In this document: in pieces, positions 34,340 through 43,605 of the stretch
How positions within the stretch are numbered: position 1 is the first letter of the stretch
How the letters are laid out: each line of letters starts with the position of its first letter
Source of the DNA: Flavobacterium marginilacus
GTDB taxonomy: Bacteria; Bacteroidota; Bacteroidia; Flavobacteriales; Flavobacteriaceae
Length of the DNA: 64,000 bases
Reading direction: 5' to 3'
Assembly: GCF_026870155.1 (NCBI RefSeq)
Contig: NZ_CP113975.1
Coordinates: forward strand, 1,798,001 to 1,862,000
The notes under the pieces: generated by a model
The model's input: the letters and a program-made list of their open reading frames with translations, nothing else
Databases searched by the model: none
What the model was told of the DNA's origin: nothing
Program-made: the position numbers and the translations under genes

Positions 34340-36769
34340 CTAAAAAGTTATCTGTGTGGTATATTGAAATTTTAGGGTAAATCCGTTTACACTCAAGAAT
34401 TCTTTTTTATTACCAAAATCAGGTATGCTCTTTGGATAAGGCTGTAAATCTACAAGATAGGAAGCATTTTTTTGCATAGGACGGAAATAAAACACCATTT
34501 CCTGCGGTTTGCCTGTAAGGAATTTGCGCAATCCAATTTCCCATGGGATGCCTTTGTAAAATTCATCTGTAACAAGTTCGCCATCAATAAATCCCATTGC
34601 TGTGTCTCCAGTATACTGTACGGTCAGATAAGCATCATTAACATATTTTGGCAAAGATAAGGGAAGGTTCAAAGCCCATTTTCTTTCGCTTACCTGTTTA
34701 CTTTCTATATTTAGCACTGCTTGCGGAAGGCTGATTTTATAAGATGAAAAGACTCCTTTGTCTTTCAGTTTTTCTAAACTGCCAAATTCAGTTTTAGGAA
34801 GTATAGCAGTTTTTGGATATATCTCAAAGTCAAAATTAGTATTGCCGTCATTCAGCAGTTGAATATTTTTGCCATTTTCTAATACTATAGCATTGGAAAA
34901 AATAAAATGTCTTTTTCCGTTAATTTGTATGCTGTACATTTTTAATGCCTGTTCTTTGCTTATCACGAGTATGCGCAAAATTTTTCCATTTGCTGTTAAC
35001 TTAAATTCATTTACCGCCTCATTACAGCTAACCAGTATTCTCTGCGGATTTTTATCACATGCTGTGCCTTGAAGATTTTCGAAATTTACGTTTGGTGAAA
35101 ATGAAAATTCGCTTTTTATGCCCGAAGGGGTAAAGAAAATATAATACGGCTCTGCTTGTTCTTCGTCTTTTGCTAAAAGCTGAGCTGTTGCGTAATTGAG
35201 ATTAAGTCCATCAAGATCAAGGTTGTATGGGAATATGACGTTTTCATCGCTGTCGAGGTCAAAGCTTCCTGTTTCTGGAATCATGATATTCTTTTGTGCC
35301 GTTTTTATATTCAAGCGAATGTTTTTCTGGGCTGTCATCGTAGTGTCATCCTGAAAATTATTCAGGAAAATGAAACCGGAACTGCCTTTTTTGCGGACAG
35401 CATATCTGAGTGAAGATATGTTTTGCGGTACAAGCGATGCGACATCCAAAGGCAGTACTGTGGCCATTGGAGCGAGCAGATGTCCATAATCCTGTACAAA
35501 AAAATGAAGCAGTTTCAGCCGCTGAAAACCTTCACGTACCTGTCCGTATTCGCCAATAGGTGCCTGAAAATCATACGATATTTTTGGCAGTCCATATGCC
35601 TCATCGCTCATATAAGAGAATTTTCCTTTTGGAGTTGATCCGCCATGATACATATAATATCCAATACCGTTTGCTCCGCTTCCAAGGCAACGGTTAATTA
35701 ATGCGTCAAAGCTTTTGTGTACTGCAATTGGTCTGCGGGTATAAACGCTCATAATTCCCGAACCCAGTTCTGCCGAAAAAGCGGGGTAATTTTCAGGAGA
35801 ATAACGCACTGGAGCATAATCTGGAAAACGGTGCATATCTTTATACAGAAAAAATGGCGAGTAGTCCCTTGTAGGCGTCCAGAAAGGATAGGCATAAGCA
35901 GCTGTTACCGGTATGCTTTCGTCAGGAATAATGGCAGCATTGCCCCAGCCTGTAGCGGTATAAAGAGGAACATCCATACCGGCAGACAGTGCCAGCGATT
36001 TCAATATTTTCATGTGATCGTTGCCCAGCTGTGAATATGGATTGACTTCATTAGCAATTCCTACACCTTCCTGTGTGACACTCATATCTCTTTCGGAAGC
36101 CGTCATTTCAAGAGGCTGGCCTGGGTAGGTAAGCCCCCAAGGCGCGGCAGAATGCTGATATTCATTCTCAATCTGTATTCCAATAATTGGGCCTCCGTTT
36201 TTATAATATAAGCCTTTGAGCTGTTTTCCAATTTCATTGTACAGCCGCTCCACATATTTTAAGTATAATGGGTCATTGGAACGAATGTTTAAAGCGCGGC
36301 CTAACAGCCAGTCCGGCATACCGCCGCTGCGTATTTCTCCATGGCAGAAAGGTCCAATTCGGACGATCGTTTCAATATTGTTTTTCTGGCATAGCTGAAG
36401 GAAGTAACGCAGGTCTTTATCACCGCTCCAGTCAAATGTGTTTTCTTTCTCTTCATGCAGATTCCAAAAAACGTAGGTAGCAATTACATTGACTCCTCCG
36501 GCTTTTATTTTTCTGATGCTTTCGTCCCAGTATTGTCTTGGGTATCGTGAAAAATGAAACTCGCCCACAATAGGAATTACCGGTTTGTTTCCAACAGACA
36601 TATAATAATTGTTTACACTTATTTTTTCGCCTTTTGGATTTGTACCGCCAAGTTTTAACTTTTCGTATATATCAATATCGGGGACATTTGTATCGATCTC
36701 ATAAACTTTTTGCGCCTCCATGATTCCAAAAAACGTAATGCATAATACGGCTGTAATAATTTTTTTCAT
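34340..36769 (-). CDS. Secreted GH35 beta-galactosidase-like glycoside hydrolase
   Basis: An 809-residue enzyme with a signal peptide (TAVLCITFFGIMEAQ). The GH35 barrel spans about residues 40-400, with GEFHFSRYPRQYW near 70, the acid/base Glu in IQIENEYQ near 202 and the nucleophile Glu in SAELGSG near 332. C-terminal beta domains follow. GH35 enzymes release terminal beta-galactose; a Cellvibrio member acts on xyloglucan oligosaccharides beside an alpha-xylosidase of GH31, the same pairing as here. That substrate is inference, and pectic galactan or arabinogalactan remain possible. It is the most upstream gene of the minus-strand locus. Confidence 0.85.
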   Translation of the reverse strand: MKKIITAVLCITFFGIMEAQKVYEIDTNVPDIDIYEKLKLGGTNPKGEKISVNNYYMSVGNKPVIPIVGEFHFSRYPRQYWDESIRKIKAGGVNVIATYVFWNLHEEKENTFDWSGDKDLRYFLQLCQKNNIETIVRIGPFCHGEIRSGGMPDWLLGRALNIRSNDPLYLKYVERLYNEIGKQLKGLYYKNGGPIIGIQIENEYQHSAAPWGLTYPGQPLEMTASERDMSVTQEGVGIANEVNPYSQLGNDHMKILKSLALSAGMDVPLYTATGWGNAAIIPDESIPVTAAYAYPFWTPTRDYSPFFLYKDMHRFPDYAPVRYSPENYPAFSAELGSGIMSVYTRRPIAVHKSFDALINRCLGSGANGIGYYMYHGGSTPKGKFSYMSDEAYGLPKISYDFQAPIGEYGQVREGFQRLKLLHFFVQDYGHLLAPMATVLPLDVASLVPQNISSLRYAVRKKGSSGFIFLNNFQDDTTMTAQKNIRLNIKTAQKNIMIPETGSFDLDSDENVIFPYNLDLDGLNLNYATAQLLAKDEEQAEPYYIFFTPSGIKSEFSFSPNVNFENLQGTACDKNPQRILVSCNEAVNEFKLTANGKILRILVISKEQALKMYSIQINGKRHFIFSNAIVLENGKNIQLLNDGNTNFDFEIYPKTAILPKTEFGSLEKLKDKGVFSSYKISLPQAVLNIESKQVSERKWALNLPLSLPKYVNDAYLTVQYTGDTAMGFIDGELVTDEFYKGIPWEIGLRKFLTGKPQEMVFYFRPMQKNASYLVDLQPYPKSIPDFGNKKEFLSVNGFTLKFQYTTQITF

Positions 36770-37151
36770 AGTTAGTATTAATTAAGAAATCATCAGAGAA
36801 AAAGTGAATGTCACTTTTAGTATGCTTTTTATAATTGAAATAATAGTACTAATAAAGTAATCAATTCAAAAATATAGTACATGTCCCAGAAAACTATCTT
36901 GTGCTATCCTGATTTAATTTATCACCTAAATATTTAATAGCCCAGCTTTTTTACTTAAAAATATCAGTTCGCTCCCATAATTTTGGATATAAAAAAAGCT
37001 TTAATTTTTTCTCTATTTTTGTTTAACATTCATTGGAATTACTAATTTAAATAAGTAAGTTCGTCAGCAAAATAGTGCTAATTAATTTAAATGTGATTTG
37101 TAATCAATTAAAAAAATATTTCATTATTATATATCATTATACTCCTAATTT
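36770..37151. other. Divergent intergenic region between GH35 and pnuC
   Basis: 382 bp carrying the promoters of the minus-strand glycan locus and the plus-strand pnuC operon. A TTTG at 37018-37021 followed about 21 bp later by TAATTT is a poor promoter match for pnuC. No riboswitch-like fold was recognised. Confidence 0.4.
36867..36874 (-). promoter_or_regulatory. Possible -7 box for GH35 (TATTTTTG)
   Basis: A full TAnnTTTG match on the minus strand, 98 bp upstream of the GH35 start codon. The -33 element is not clear, so this is tentative. Confidence 0.3.
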
Positions 37152-37730
37152 ATGGATACAGCTTTGGAAATATTAGGCACAATTTTTGGTTTTTTGGCCG
37201 TTTATTTTACTATCAGACAAAATATCTTGTGTTGGTATTTTGGTTTAATTCAGGTGACACTGTACTGCTTTATTTTTTACACCTCAAAATTATATTCGGA
37301 TATGATTTTGCATATTATTTATATATTTCTTCAAATATATGGCTGGTATAATTGGAAGTATGGCGGTTCCAATGAAAGTACATTACGGGTAACATTACTG
37401 ACAAATGTAACTTTTTGGATTAGTTTAACAGTTACGGCAGCCTTTTTTTTAGGATACACAATGCAGACAAAAACGGATGCTTCCTATCCATATGAGGATG
37501 CTTTTATAACAGTCGCAAGTCTGGCTGCTCAATATCTGATGATAAAAAAGATATTACATTCCTGGCTGTTTTGGATAGTAGTCGATGTGGTTGCCATTGG
37601 GGTATATTTTTATAAAGACTTATATTTTACAGCAGTTTTGTATCTGCTCTTTTTGATTATGGCTGTAATTGGTTACTTGGAATGGAGAAAAGCATATAAT
37701 GAAGAATTTATATATGAAAGACAGACATAA
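37152..37730 (+). CDS. pnuC: Nicotinamide riboside transporter PnuC
   Basis: A 192-residue inner-membrane protein of usual PnuC length, mostly hydrophobic helices. Family features include FLAVYFTIRQNILCWYFG near the N-terminus, the LYSDMILHIIYIFLQIYGWYNW region and a C-terminal GYLEWRK. PnuC carries nicotinamide riboside across the inner membrane by facilitated diffusion, and uptake is driven by the kinase step of NadR. The nadR-like gene starts inside its last codons (32-bp overlap), so import and phosphorylation are co-expressed. It is the first gene of a seven-gene run on the plus strand. Confidence 0.9.
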   Translation: MDTALEILGTIFGFLAVYFTIRQNILCWYFGLIQVTLYCFIFYTSKLYSDMILHIIYIFLQIYGWYNWKYGGSNESTLRVTLLTNVTFWISLTVTAAFFLGYTMQTKTDASYPYEDAFITVASLAAQYLMIKKILHSWLFWIVVDVVAIGVYFYKDLYFTAVLYLLFLIMAVIGYLEWRKAYNEEFIYERQT

Positions 37731-38715
37731 AGTTGGATTGACATTGGGGAAATTTGCTCCTTTTCATAAAGGGCATCAGCTAATGATAGAAACTGCTATT
37801 AAGGAGGTTAATGAATTGATAGTATTAATTTATGATGATCCCATAATAAACATTCCTTTATCCATCAGGGCTGGCTGGATACGTGAAATATATCCTCAAA
37901 TTGAAGTCATTGAAGGCGTAAATTCTCCAAATGATTCTGGTTACACGCCTGAAATAATGAAAATTCAGGAAGATTATGTATCAGAAGTTTTAGGAAACCG
38001 CAGTATTACTCATTTTTACTCGAGTGAGCCTTATGGTGTGCATATGAGCGTTGCCCTTAATGCAGTAAATCGTCAGGTTGATATTAGTCGGAACAGCATT
38101 CCGATATCGGCAACAAAAATTAGAGAAGATGCATTTAAAAATAAAAAATTTATTCATCCTGTGGTTTATAAAGATTTGATTACGAAAGTCGTATTACTTG
38201 GCGCTCCGTCAACCGGCAAAACGACTTTGGCAGAAAAATTAGCAGTTCATTTTGATACTCAATGGATGCCTGAATATGGAAGAGAGTATTGGGAAAATCA
38301 TCAGGTAAACAAGAGATTAACTTTAGAAGATCTTTTGAAAATTGCCGAAATCCATATTGAAAAAGAAGATGCTCTAATTTTAGAATCCAATCGTTTTTTG
38401 TTCTCTGACACCAATGCGATTACAACTTACCTGTTTTCGCTGGATTACCATGGAAAGGCTCTCGAAGCGTTAGAAAATTTAGCCAAAACAGCTGAAAATA
38501 GACATGATATTATTTTTGTATGTGATACAGACATTCCTTATGATGATACTTGGGACAGATCCGGAGATGTAAAAAGAAAAGAATTTCAGCAGACAATAAT
38601 CGAAGATTTAAATGCAAGAAATCTTAAATATTACCTATTGAAAGGCACCGTTGATGAAAGAATTGAACAAGTATCAAATGTATTGACTGCCCCGGAAAAC
38701 AATAAATTTAACTAA
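37699..38715 (+). CDS. nadR: NadR-like bifunctional NMN adenylyltransferase / ribosylnicotinamide kinase
   Basis: With ATG 37699 (MKNLYMKDRHK) the protein has 338 residues; ATG 37714 is also possible. The N-terminal nucleotidyltransferase has GKFAPFHKGHQ, the HxGH motif, and ISATKIRED, the second nucleotide-binding motif. The C-terminal kinase begins with a P-loop, GAPSTGKTTLAEKL, near 175. There is no N-terminal HTH repressor domain like that of enterobacterial NadR, so it should be purely enzymatic: nicotinamide riboside to NMN to NAD. The start overlaps pnuC, and only 20 bp separate its stop from the MoxR gene, so the whole run may be one transcript. Confidence 0.88.
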   Translation: MKNLYMKDRHKVGLTLGKFAPFHKGHQLMIETAIKEVNELIVLIYDDPIINIPLSIRAGWIREIYPQIEVIEGVNSPNDSGYTPEIMKIQEDYVSEVLGNRSITHFYSSEPYGVHMSVALNAVNRQVDISRNSIPISATKIREDAFKNKKFIHPVVYKDLITKVVLLGAPSTGKTTLAEKLAVHFDTQWMPEYGREYWENHQVNKRLTLEDLLKIAEIHIEKEDALILESNRFLFSDTNAITTYLFSLDYHGKALEALENLAKTAENRHDIIFVCDTDIPYDDTWDRSGDVKRKEFQQTIIEDLNARNLKYYLLKGTVDERIEQVSNVLTAPENNKFN

Positions 38716-38735
38716 CTTAGAACCAAAACATACTA

Positions 38736-40328
38736 ATGTCAGATCTATTAAATAAAACGATGGGATTTTTTAAGAAAGTCCCAGAATCGCCTACAAATCC
38801 GCAGGACATCAAAAGCAGCCATAAATTTCAGATAGAAGATCTTTATTCCAGCGATACACCGCAAGATGAATCAGACAATTCCATTTCCCTGGATGAAAAA
38901 CTGCGCCAAGCCTATTTTTGGATTACCAATACTGCTGTTATCAGTCCTTATTATGATATAGAATTCAATGATGGGGATCCCAAAAAGTTTTTGTTTGGAG
39001 ACAGTAAAGTGCCTGTTTATTTACCTACTGACCAAAGTTATTCCAGCTTTGTGTTAATGCCGTTGTTAAATTTAGCAGCAAGAGGAAAATGCCTTATTGT
39101 TGGGGGGCCGGGCAGGGGGAAAACCGCAACTTCTGTGCTGATGGGTCTGTTAGCGGGATACGATAATAAGGATGTAATGCGGGCTATCCAGCACGGCCAG
39201 CCTCAAATGACGATTTCAGATTTATTAGGACATCCATTGCCTTCAGATATGGTAAAGGCCGAAAAAACTTCAGATATTAGAATTGCCTGGCGAAAATGGT
39301 TAGGAATGCGCGTGAAAATTATTGATGAATACAATAGGATTCCCACCAGAACGCAGTCGGCATTATTAACCGTTCTGGCAGATAATTATGCAGAGATTTT
39401 TGATCAGATTTATGAATGTCCGGAGGGAGCATGGTACCTGACTGCCAATGATGATGCCGGAGGAGGAACCTATCAGGTTATCGAAGCCTTAAAGGACAGG
39501 ATTGATATCGTAATCAGAGCGATGCATTTTAACACGCGGTTTATTGAAGATTTATTACAGCGGATTGAACTCAACTTTAAACCGGAAGCGATAATTCCAG
39601 AAGAAATTATTTTTACCGAAGAAGAGCTGACCACTGTAAATAAACAGATTAGAGGTGTAAAAATAGATCCTGAGCTGCGCAAACGTATTGAGTTTTTCTG
39701 CCGTCAGTTTGAGTTTTTTGAACCTGCATCGAACAGGCTGGAATACATGACTAAAGATACAGCAAAATTGTCGGGAATGGACATGCGTTCCCTTTTTAGA
39801 AAAGAAACAGGAAAAGATCCGATTAAAGATTTAGGTTCACAGGCGAAAAACGGTCTGTCGGTTAGAAAAATCATGACTCTGCTAATGTTTTCCAAAGCAA
39901 TGGCTTATTTCAGAGGCAATAAAAAAGTAGAATTAGAAGATATCAGACAGGTTTTGCCATTCGTGCTGCATGACAGTTTAACTCCTCATTTAGAATCACC
40001 GTTTTTTGATCAAATGGGCAATGAAGTTTACAGAGTGGACAGAATTGTGTGGCTTAGAAAGTTATTCGATTTATCCTGCGATGAATATGCCAGTCAGGAT
40101 TTAGACCGAAATGATCCAGTTGATAAATTTGAAACAGAATTTAAAAAAGGACTGGAAAATATATCTTCAAGAGAAATTGACAATAGACTTTTGGATATAG
40201 AAAAGCAGCTGCAAAAATGGTCTGAAGAGAAAAAACTGTACGGATACAGAGCCGATGATATTTTAAAATTAAAGTATCTGCATCAGCGCTATACCAATTA
40301 TAAAAGATGGCTGCAATGGAAAAAATAA
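38736..40328 (+). CDS. MoxR-type AAA+ ATPase
   Basis: A 530-residue protein, longer than the 320-350 of simple MoxR proteins. The ATPase core is near residues 95-330: Walker A GGPGRGKTA near 125, Walker B VKIIDEYNRIP near 195 followed by TRTQSALL, sensor-1 LTANDD near 233, and an arginine-finger-like LKDRID. The N-terminal 90 residues are polar and the last 150 are helical. MoxR ATPases usually remodel a client together with a VWA-domain partner, and one is encoded two genes downstream. The gene overlaps the next one by 22 bp. Confidence 0.88.
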   Translation: MSDLLNKTMGFFKKVPESPTNPQDIKSSHKFQIEDLYSSDTPQDESDNSISLDEKLRQAYFWITNTAVISPYYDIEFNDGDPKKFLFGDSKVPVYLPTDQSYSSFVLMPLLNLAARGKCLIVGGPGRGKTATSVLMGLLAGYDNKDVMRAIQHGQPQMTISDLLGHPLPSDMVKAEKTSDIRIAWRKWLGMRVKIIDEYNRIPTRTQSALLTVLADNYAEIFDQIYECPEGAWYLTANDDAGGGTYQVIEALKDRIDIVIRAMHFNTRFIEDLLQRIELNFKPEAIIPEEIIFTEEELTTVNKQIRGVKIDPELRKRIEFFCRQFEFFEPASNRLEYMTKDTAKLSGMDMRSLFRKETGKDPIKDLGSQAKNGLSVRKIMTLLMFSKAMAYFRGNKKVELEDIRQVLPFVLHDSLTPHLESPFFDQMGNEVYRVDRIVWLRKLFDLSCDEYASQDLDRNDPVDKFETEFKKGLENISSREIDNRLLDIEKQLQKWSEEKKLYGYRADDILKLKYLHQRYTNYKRWLQWKK

Positions 40329-41287
40329 GCCTTCCGGAACTTATTACTGAACTAAAAGATAAAAGTGCACTTTATAATCAATGGTACAATGAAAGCGAGA
40401 TGAAGTATGGCAGTCTGCCGTCTCATGTCATTGCTGTCTGGATGATAGAAGTTGTTGAGCCCATTGTGAAATCGGCTGTGGAGCAAAATGTAGCTCCGGA
40501 AAAAATCCATGAAATAGTAAAAGCATTGTATCAGGAATCGCTTAAATTAATTGGAAGCGGACAGGCAGTCCGTTATAAAGATGAATATAAGAAAGCTTGG
40601 CTGTTAATGGTCAAAATGCCTAACCTGCTGGTGAAATTTCCAGTAAAAACCATTTCGTTACTCAATGATGTACTTTCAAATTTCCATTTGTATGCACCGG
40701 AAAAAATCAGGGAGTGGTGTAAACTTATAGAAACAAGTACTGCCGATATAAAAACCATTGAAGATTTTAAAATTACTGGACGCATTTATGCATGGAAATG
40801 CGGTTTGGCACATCTTAGAACCCGTTTAAAGAAAGATTATCATTCACTTTCTGAAAATCTTCAAGAAGCAGTTGCCAATACTATAAATTATTCTGGAAAT
40901 ACAGTAGAGATTTTTGAAAACCCATGGACAAATAACAATACAAAATTTGAAGGCGTGCAGGGAGGTTTTAAAGGTGCTGCCGGTTTTTTTGAGCATCCTC
41001 CAAAGCTGGCAGAGATAGAAGGAAACATATTTGTAACAGATTCAAAAAGTAATTATGTGCTTTTTGCAGATCAGTTTGGAAAAGTTTTACTTCCGGCCAA
41101 TTCCGTTGATGCATCTTATATTTTATCCAATTCTAAAAGGCTGGAAACATTGAAAAAATGGCTGGGAAAAGAGAATGAAAAAATCGACGGAAATGCTCTT
41201 TCATCTGTTGTGGTAACTAAAAACACTTTAGTTTTTACCCTTCATAATTCTTATTTTTTATATTTATTCAGCCTTGCAGATGCATAA
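40307..41287 (+). CDS. Uncharacterised protein of MoxR-VWA operon
   Basis: A 326-residue protein with no signal or membrane segment. Residues 1-200 look all-helical (SHVIAVWMIEVVEPIVKSAV and similar amphipathic stretches). The last 110 residues look strand-rich, starting at a Gly/Phe-rich hinge (GGFKGAAGFFEHPPK) and containing NYVLFADQFGKVLLP. I cannot name a family. Its start overlaps the end of the MoxR gene (a second ATG lies at 40316) and its stop overlaps the VWA start. That tight coupling suggests it is a stoichiometric partner, perhaps an adaptor between ATPase and VWA protein. Confidence 0.6.
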   Translation: MAAMEKISLPELITELKDKSALYNQWYNESEMKYGSLPSHVIAVWMIEVVEPIVKSAVEQNVAPEKIHEIVKALYQESLKLIGSGQAVRYKDEYKKAWLLMVKMPNLLVKFPVKTISLLNDVLSNFHLYAPEKIREWCKLIETSTADIKTIEDFKITGRIYAWKCGLAHLRTRLKKDYHSLSENLQEAVANTINYSGNTVEIFENPWTNNNTKFEGVQGGFKGAAGFFEHPPKLAEIEGNIFVTDSKSNYVLFADQFGKVLLPANSVDASYILSNSKRLETLKKWLGKENEKIDGNALSSVVVTKNTLVFTLHNSYFLYLFSLADA

Positions 41288-43031
41288 TCAATCTGAAATA
41301 GAAAAAATAGCAGCCTTGTGGAAATCACATTGGCAGCAGGCAAAACTGGTGTGGAATCCTTTCCTGCGTCTGCAGGAACCAATTTGGTGCTTGTCACATC
41401 AGGAAGCAGCAGAAGAGGGACTTACGGGCAGTTTTGCAATGATCCGGTTAACAGATCACCGTATTGTGATTAATTTAGAAGAAATTACAGAACGCGGTAT
41501 TACAGATTATGCTCTCGAAGTACTGGCACACGAAATTGGCCATCATATTTTTGCGCCTGCAAATTTATACGACAATGCTGTTTTACTGAATCGGATTCGT
41601 TTTGCCCTGCCGGGTATTGAGGATCGGGCACCTATGGTTTCTAATTTATATACCGATTTTTTAATCAATGATAAATTGCAGCGCACCAATAAATTAAGGA
41701 TGTCAGAAGTTTTTAAAGCGATCAATTCAATGGATAGTTTCTCTGAATTGTGGACTTTGATGATGCGTACTTATGAATATTTATGGCGTTTGAATCGTGG
41801 AGAATTGGCAATAAATTTATCATTTCACAGCAAAAAGATAGATGCTGATGCTTCATTATTAGCTTCTTTAATCAGGAGTTATTCAAAAAGCTGGATTCAC
41901 GGTGGCGGCAGATTTGCAGTGATGCTGTACCCTTATTTAATGGAAGATAAAGTTTTTCAGGATGCCCGTAAAAAGATTTTAATTCTATTAGATGCAGAAG
42001 ATGCGGGAAAGGGAGCTATGAATATTTCAGGTATGGCCGAATTTGATTTAGAAGGTTATGATGAGGTAATTGATATGCGGAAAGAAGCCATTGACTCAAA
42101 CGAAGAGGATGAAACTAATAGTTTGGGGGTAGAAAAAAATATTGCAGGCGGCCAGGGACCAAGAAATGGTTATATGGGGCCGGGAAATTATATTGATTTA
42201 ATGAAACAGGTCAATCCAAGCGCAGACGAACAGCATTTGATTAATGTTTATTATAAAGAAATCGCTTTGCCTCATCTGATTGATTTCCCGCCCGAAATTT
42301 CTGAAAATGTTTCTCTGGATCTGCCCGAAGGATTAGAGATCTGGGATATTGGAGATTCTATCGAAGAAGTAGACTGGCTGCAGTCAGCGATTTTATCACC
42401 TCAGATTATTCCGGGATTAACGACTCAAAAGAGAACTTATGGCTCAGATTCTGACACTAATATTTCAAAAAATCCTTTAAATATATATCTGGGTATTGAT
42501 TGTTCAGGTTCAATGATGAATCCGAAACACAATTTTTCATGGCCAGTTCTGGCTGCTACAATTATAGGATTATCTGCTTTGCGTGCCGGGGCAGCTGTCA
42601 TGGGATGTCTTTCCGGCGAGCCTGGAAGTTATCTGGAAACGGGTGGTTTTATTACCGATGAAACAGATTTACTGACCACCTTAACGTCATATTTAGGTAC
42701 AGGTTACGCTTACGGAATTGAGCGGTTACGAAAACCGTTTGAAGAAAAACCCAATAAAAAATCGCATATTGTAATTGTTACGGACAATGATATATTTAGT
42801 ATGTTAAACGCTGATACAGAAACAAAACAAACACATTGGGAATTAGCCGAAACTGCATTAAAAAATGCTGGAGGACACGGAACAATGGTTTTGCACTCCC
42901 GTCCGGATTATCAGCATGAGTTAGTGATCCGATTAAAAAATATGGGCTGGAATGTATACTATGTTACAAATGAACAGGAACTTTTAAAATTTGCATCTGA
43001 ATTTTCACAACAAAATTATGCCTATGTCTAA
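41280..43031 (+). CDS. VWA-domain protein with N-terminal zinc-metallopeptidase motif
   Basis: From ATG 41280 the protein has 583 residues; the start codon overlaps the previous stop (ATGCATAA). Near residue 84 lies LAHEIGHHIF, a full HExxH zinc motif, followed about 35 residues later by PMVSNLYTDFLIND, which could give the third ligand. The C-terminal VWA domain (about 395-580) has an intact MIDAS: DCSGSM near 406, a Thr in LGTGYAYG and Asp in VIVTDND near 500. The middle is acidic and includes a Gly-rich linker. The layout resembles proteins pairing a DUF2201-type putative peptidase with VWA. MIDAS proteins are usual MoxR partners. The protease activity is inferred from the motif only. Confidence 0.8.
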   Translation: MHNQSEIEKIAALWKSHWQQAKLVWNPFLRLQEPIWCLSHQEAAEEGLTGSFAMIRLTDHRIVINLEEITERGITDYALEVLAHEIGHHIFAPANLYDNAVLLNRIRFALPGIEDRAPMVSNLYTDFLINDKLQRTNKLRMSEVFKAINSMDSFSELWTLMMRTYEYLWRLNRGELAINLSFHSKKIDADASLLASLIRSYSKSWIHGGGRFAVMLYPYLMEDKVFQDARKKILILLDAEDAGKGAMNISGMAEFDLEGYDEVIDMRKEAIDSNEEDETNSLGVEKNIAGGQGPRNGYMGPGNYIDLMKQVNPSADEQHLINVYYKEIALPHLIDFPPEISENVSLDLPEGLEIWDIGDSIEEVDWLQSAILSPQIIPGLTTQKRTYGSDSDTNISKNPLNIYLGIDCSGSMMNPKHNFSWPVLAATIIGLSALRAGAAVMGCLSGEPGSYLETGGFITDETDLLTTLTSYLGTGYAYGIERLRKPFEEKPNKKSHIVIVTDNDIFSMLNADTETKQTHWELAETALKNAGGHGTMVLHSRPDYQHELVIRLKNMGWNVYYVTNEQELLKFASEFSQQNYAYV

Positions 43032-43605
43032 ATATGATGTTTTTGAACTTGTTACGCATTTAAGAAAATGTCCGGATATCTATTTACTGCCTTCTAATTT
43101 TTTATTAAAAGAAGGCGTAAATTCTATAGCTTTGATATGTGACACCTATAAGACGGTAACTAATGATTTTTTAAGAAATGATTATAAAATTCCGCCAGAT
43201 TTTCATTTAAAACTTATTGAAGATAATCATTGGCGTGCAATTCATATTTCGGTTTGGCTGCTTTTTCATCAGGATTTTGCAGCTATTCCCGCTATTGAGA
43301 ATAAATTATATGATTTTTGGTTTACAAGTCTATCCGATGCCTCTGAATATGTAAAATTTAATGAGTGGATAAATGATGAGGAACGTGCCGAAGAAATGGT
43401 TAGATTACTGCTGAATTGCTCTGAAATTATACCTCATGGAGAAAATTATGACGAAGCAGCAGATAAATTATCCTCTTTAAATAGTGCCGAAAGACATAAA
43501 GTCTTAAAGCAGTCCTATGAAGCACATGAAAGAATAATGAATATTAAAAGAGAAATGGCTGAAAAAGCAGCAAGAGAAGCCGCCAATACTTATGGACGAG
43601 AGTAG
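43024..43605 (+). CDS. Uncharacterised protein of MoxR-VWA operon
   Basis: A 193-residue soluble protein starting at ATG 43024 (MSKYDVFELVTHL); ATG 43018 is also in frame. It overlaps the VWA stop by 8 bp and the next gene by 14 bp. It is predicted mostly helical, with a Trp-rich middle (WRAIHISVWLLFHQDF) and a charged C-terminal helix (HERIMNIKREMAEKAAREA) that could be a coiled coil. No family was recognised. It may be a dedicated partner or chaperone of the surrounding proteins, on position alone. Confidence 0.6.
   Translation: MSKYDVFELVTHLRKCPDIYLLPSNFLLKEGVNSIALICDTYKTVTNDFLRNDYKIPPDFHLKLIEDNHWRAIHISVWLLFHQDFAAIPAIENKLYDFWFTSLSDASEYVKFNEWINDEERAEEMVRLLLNCSEIIPHGENYDEAADKLSSLNSAERHKVLKQSYEAHERIMNIKREMAEKAAREAANTYGRE

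Noticed and set aside
36770..37151. A riboswitch in front of pnuC
   Set aside because: No conserved long-range fold or known motif was seen; the leader is AT-rich without a clear multi-stem structure.
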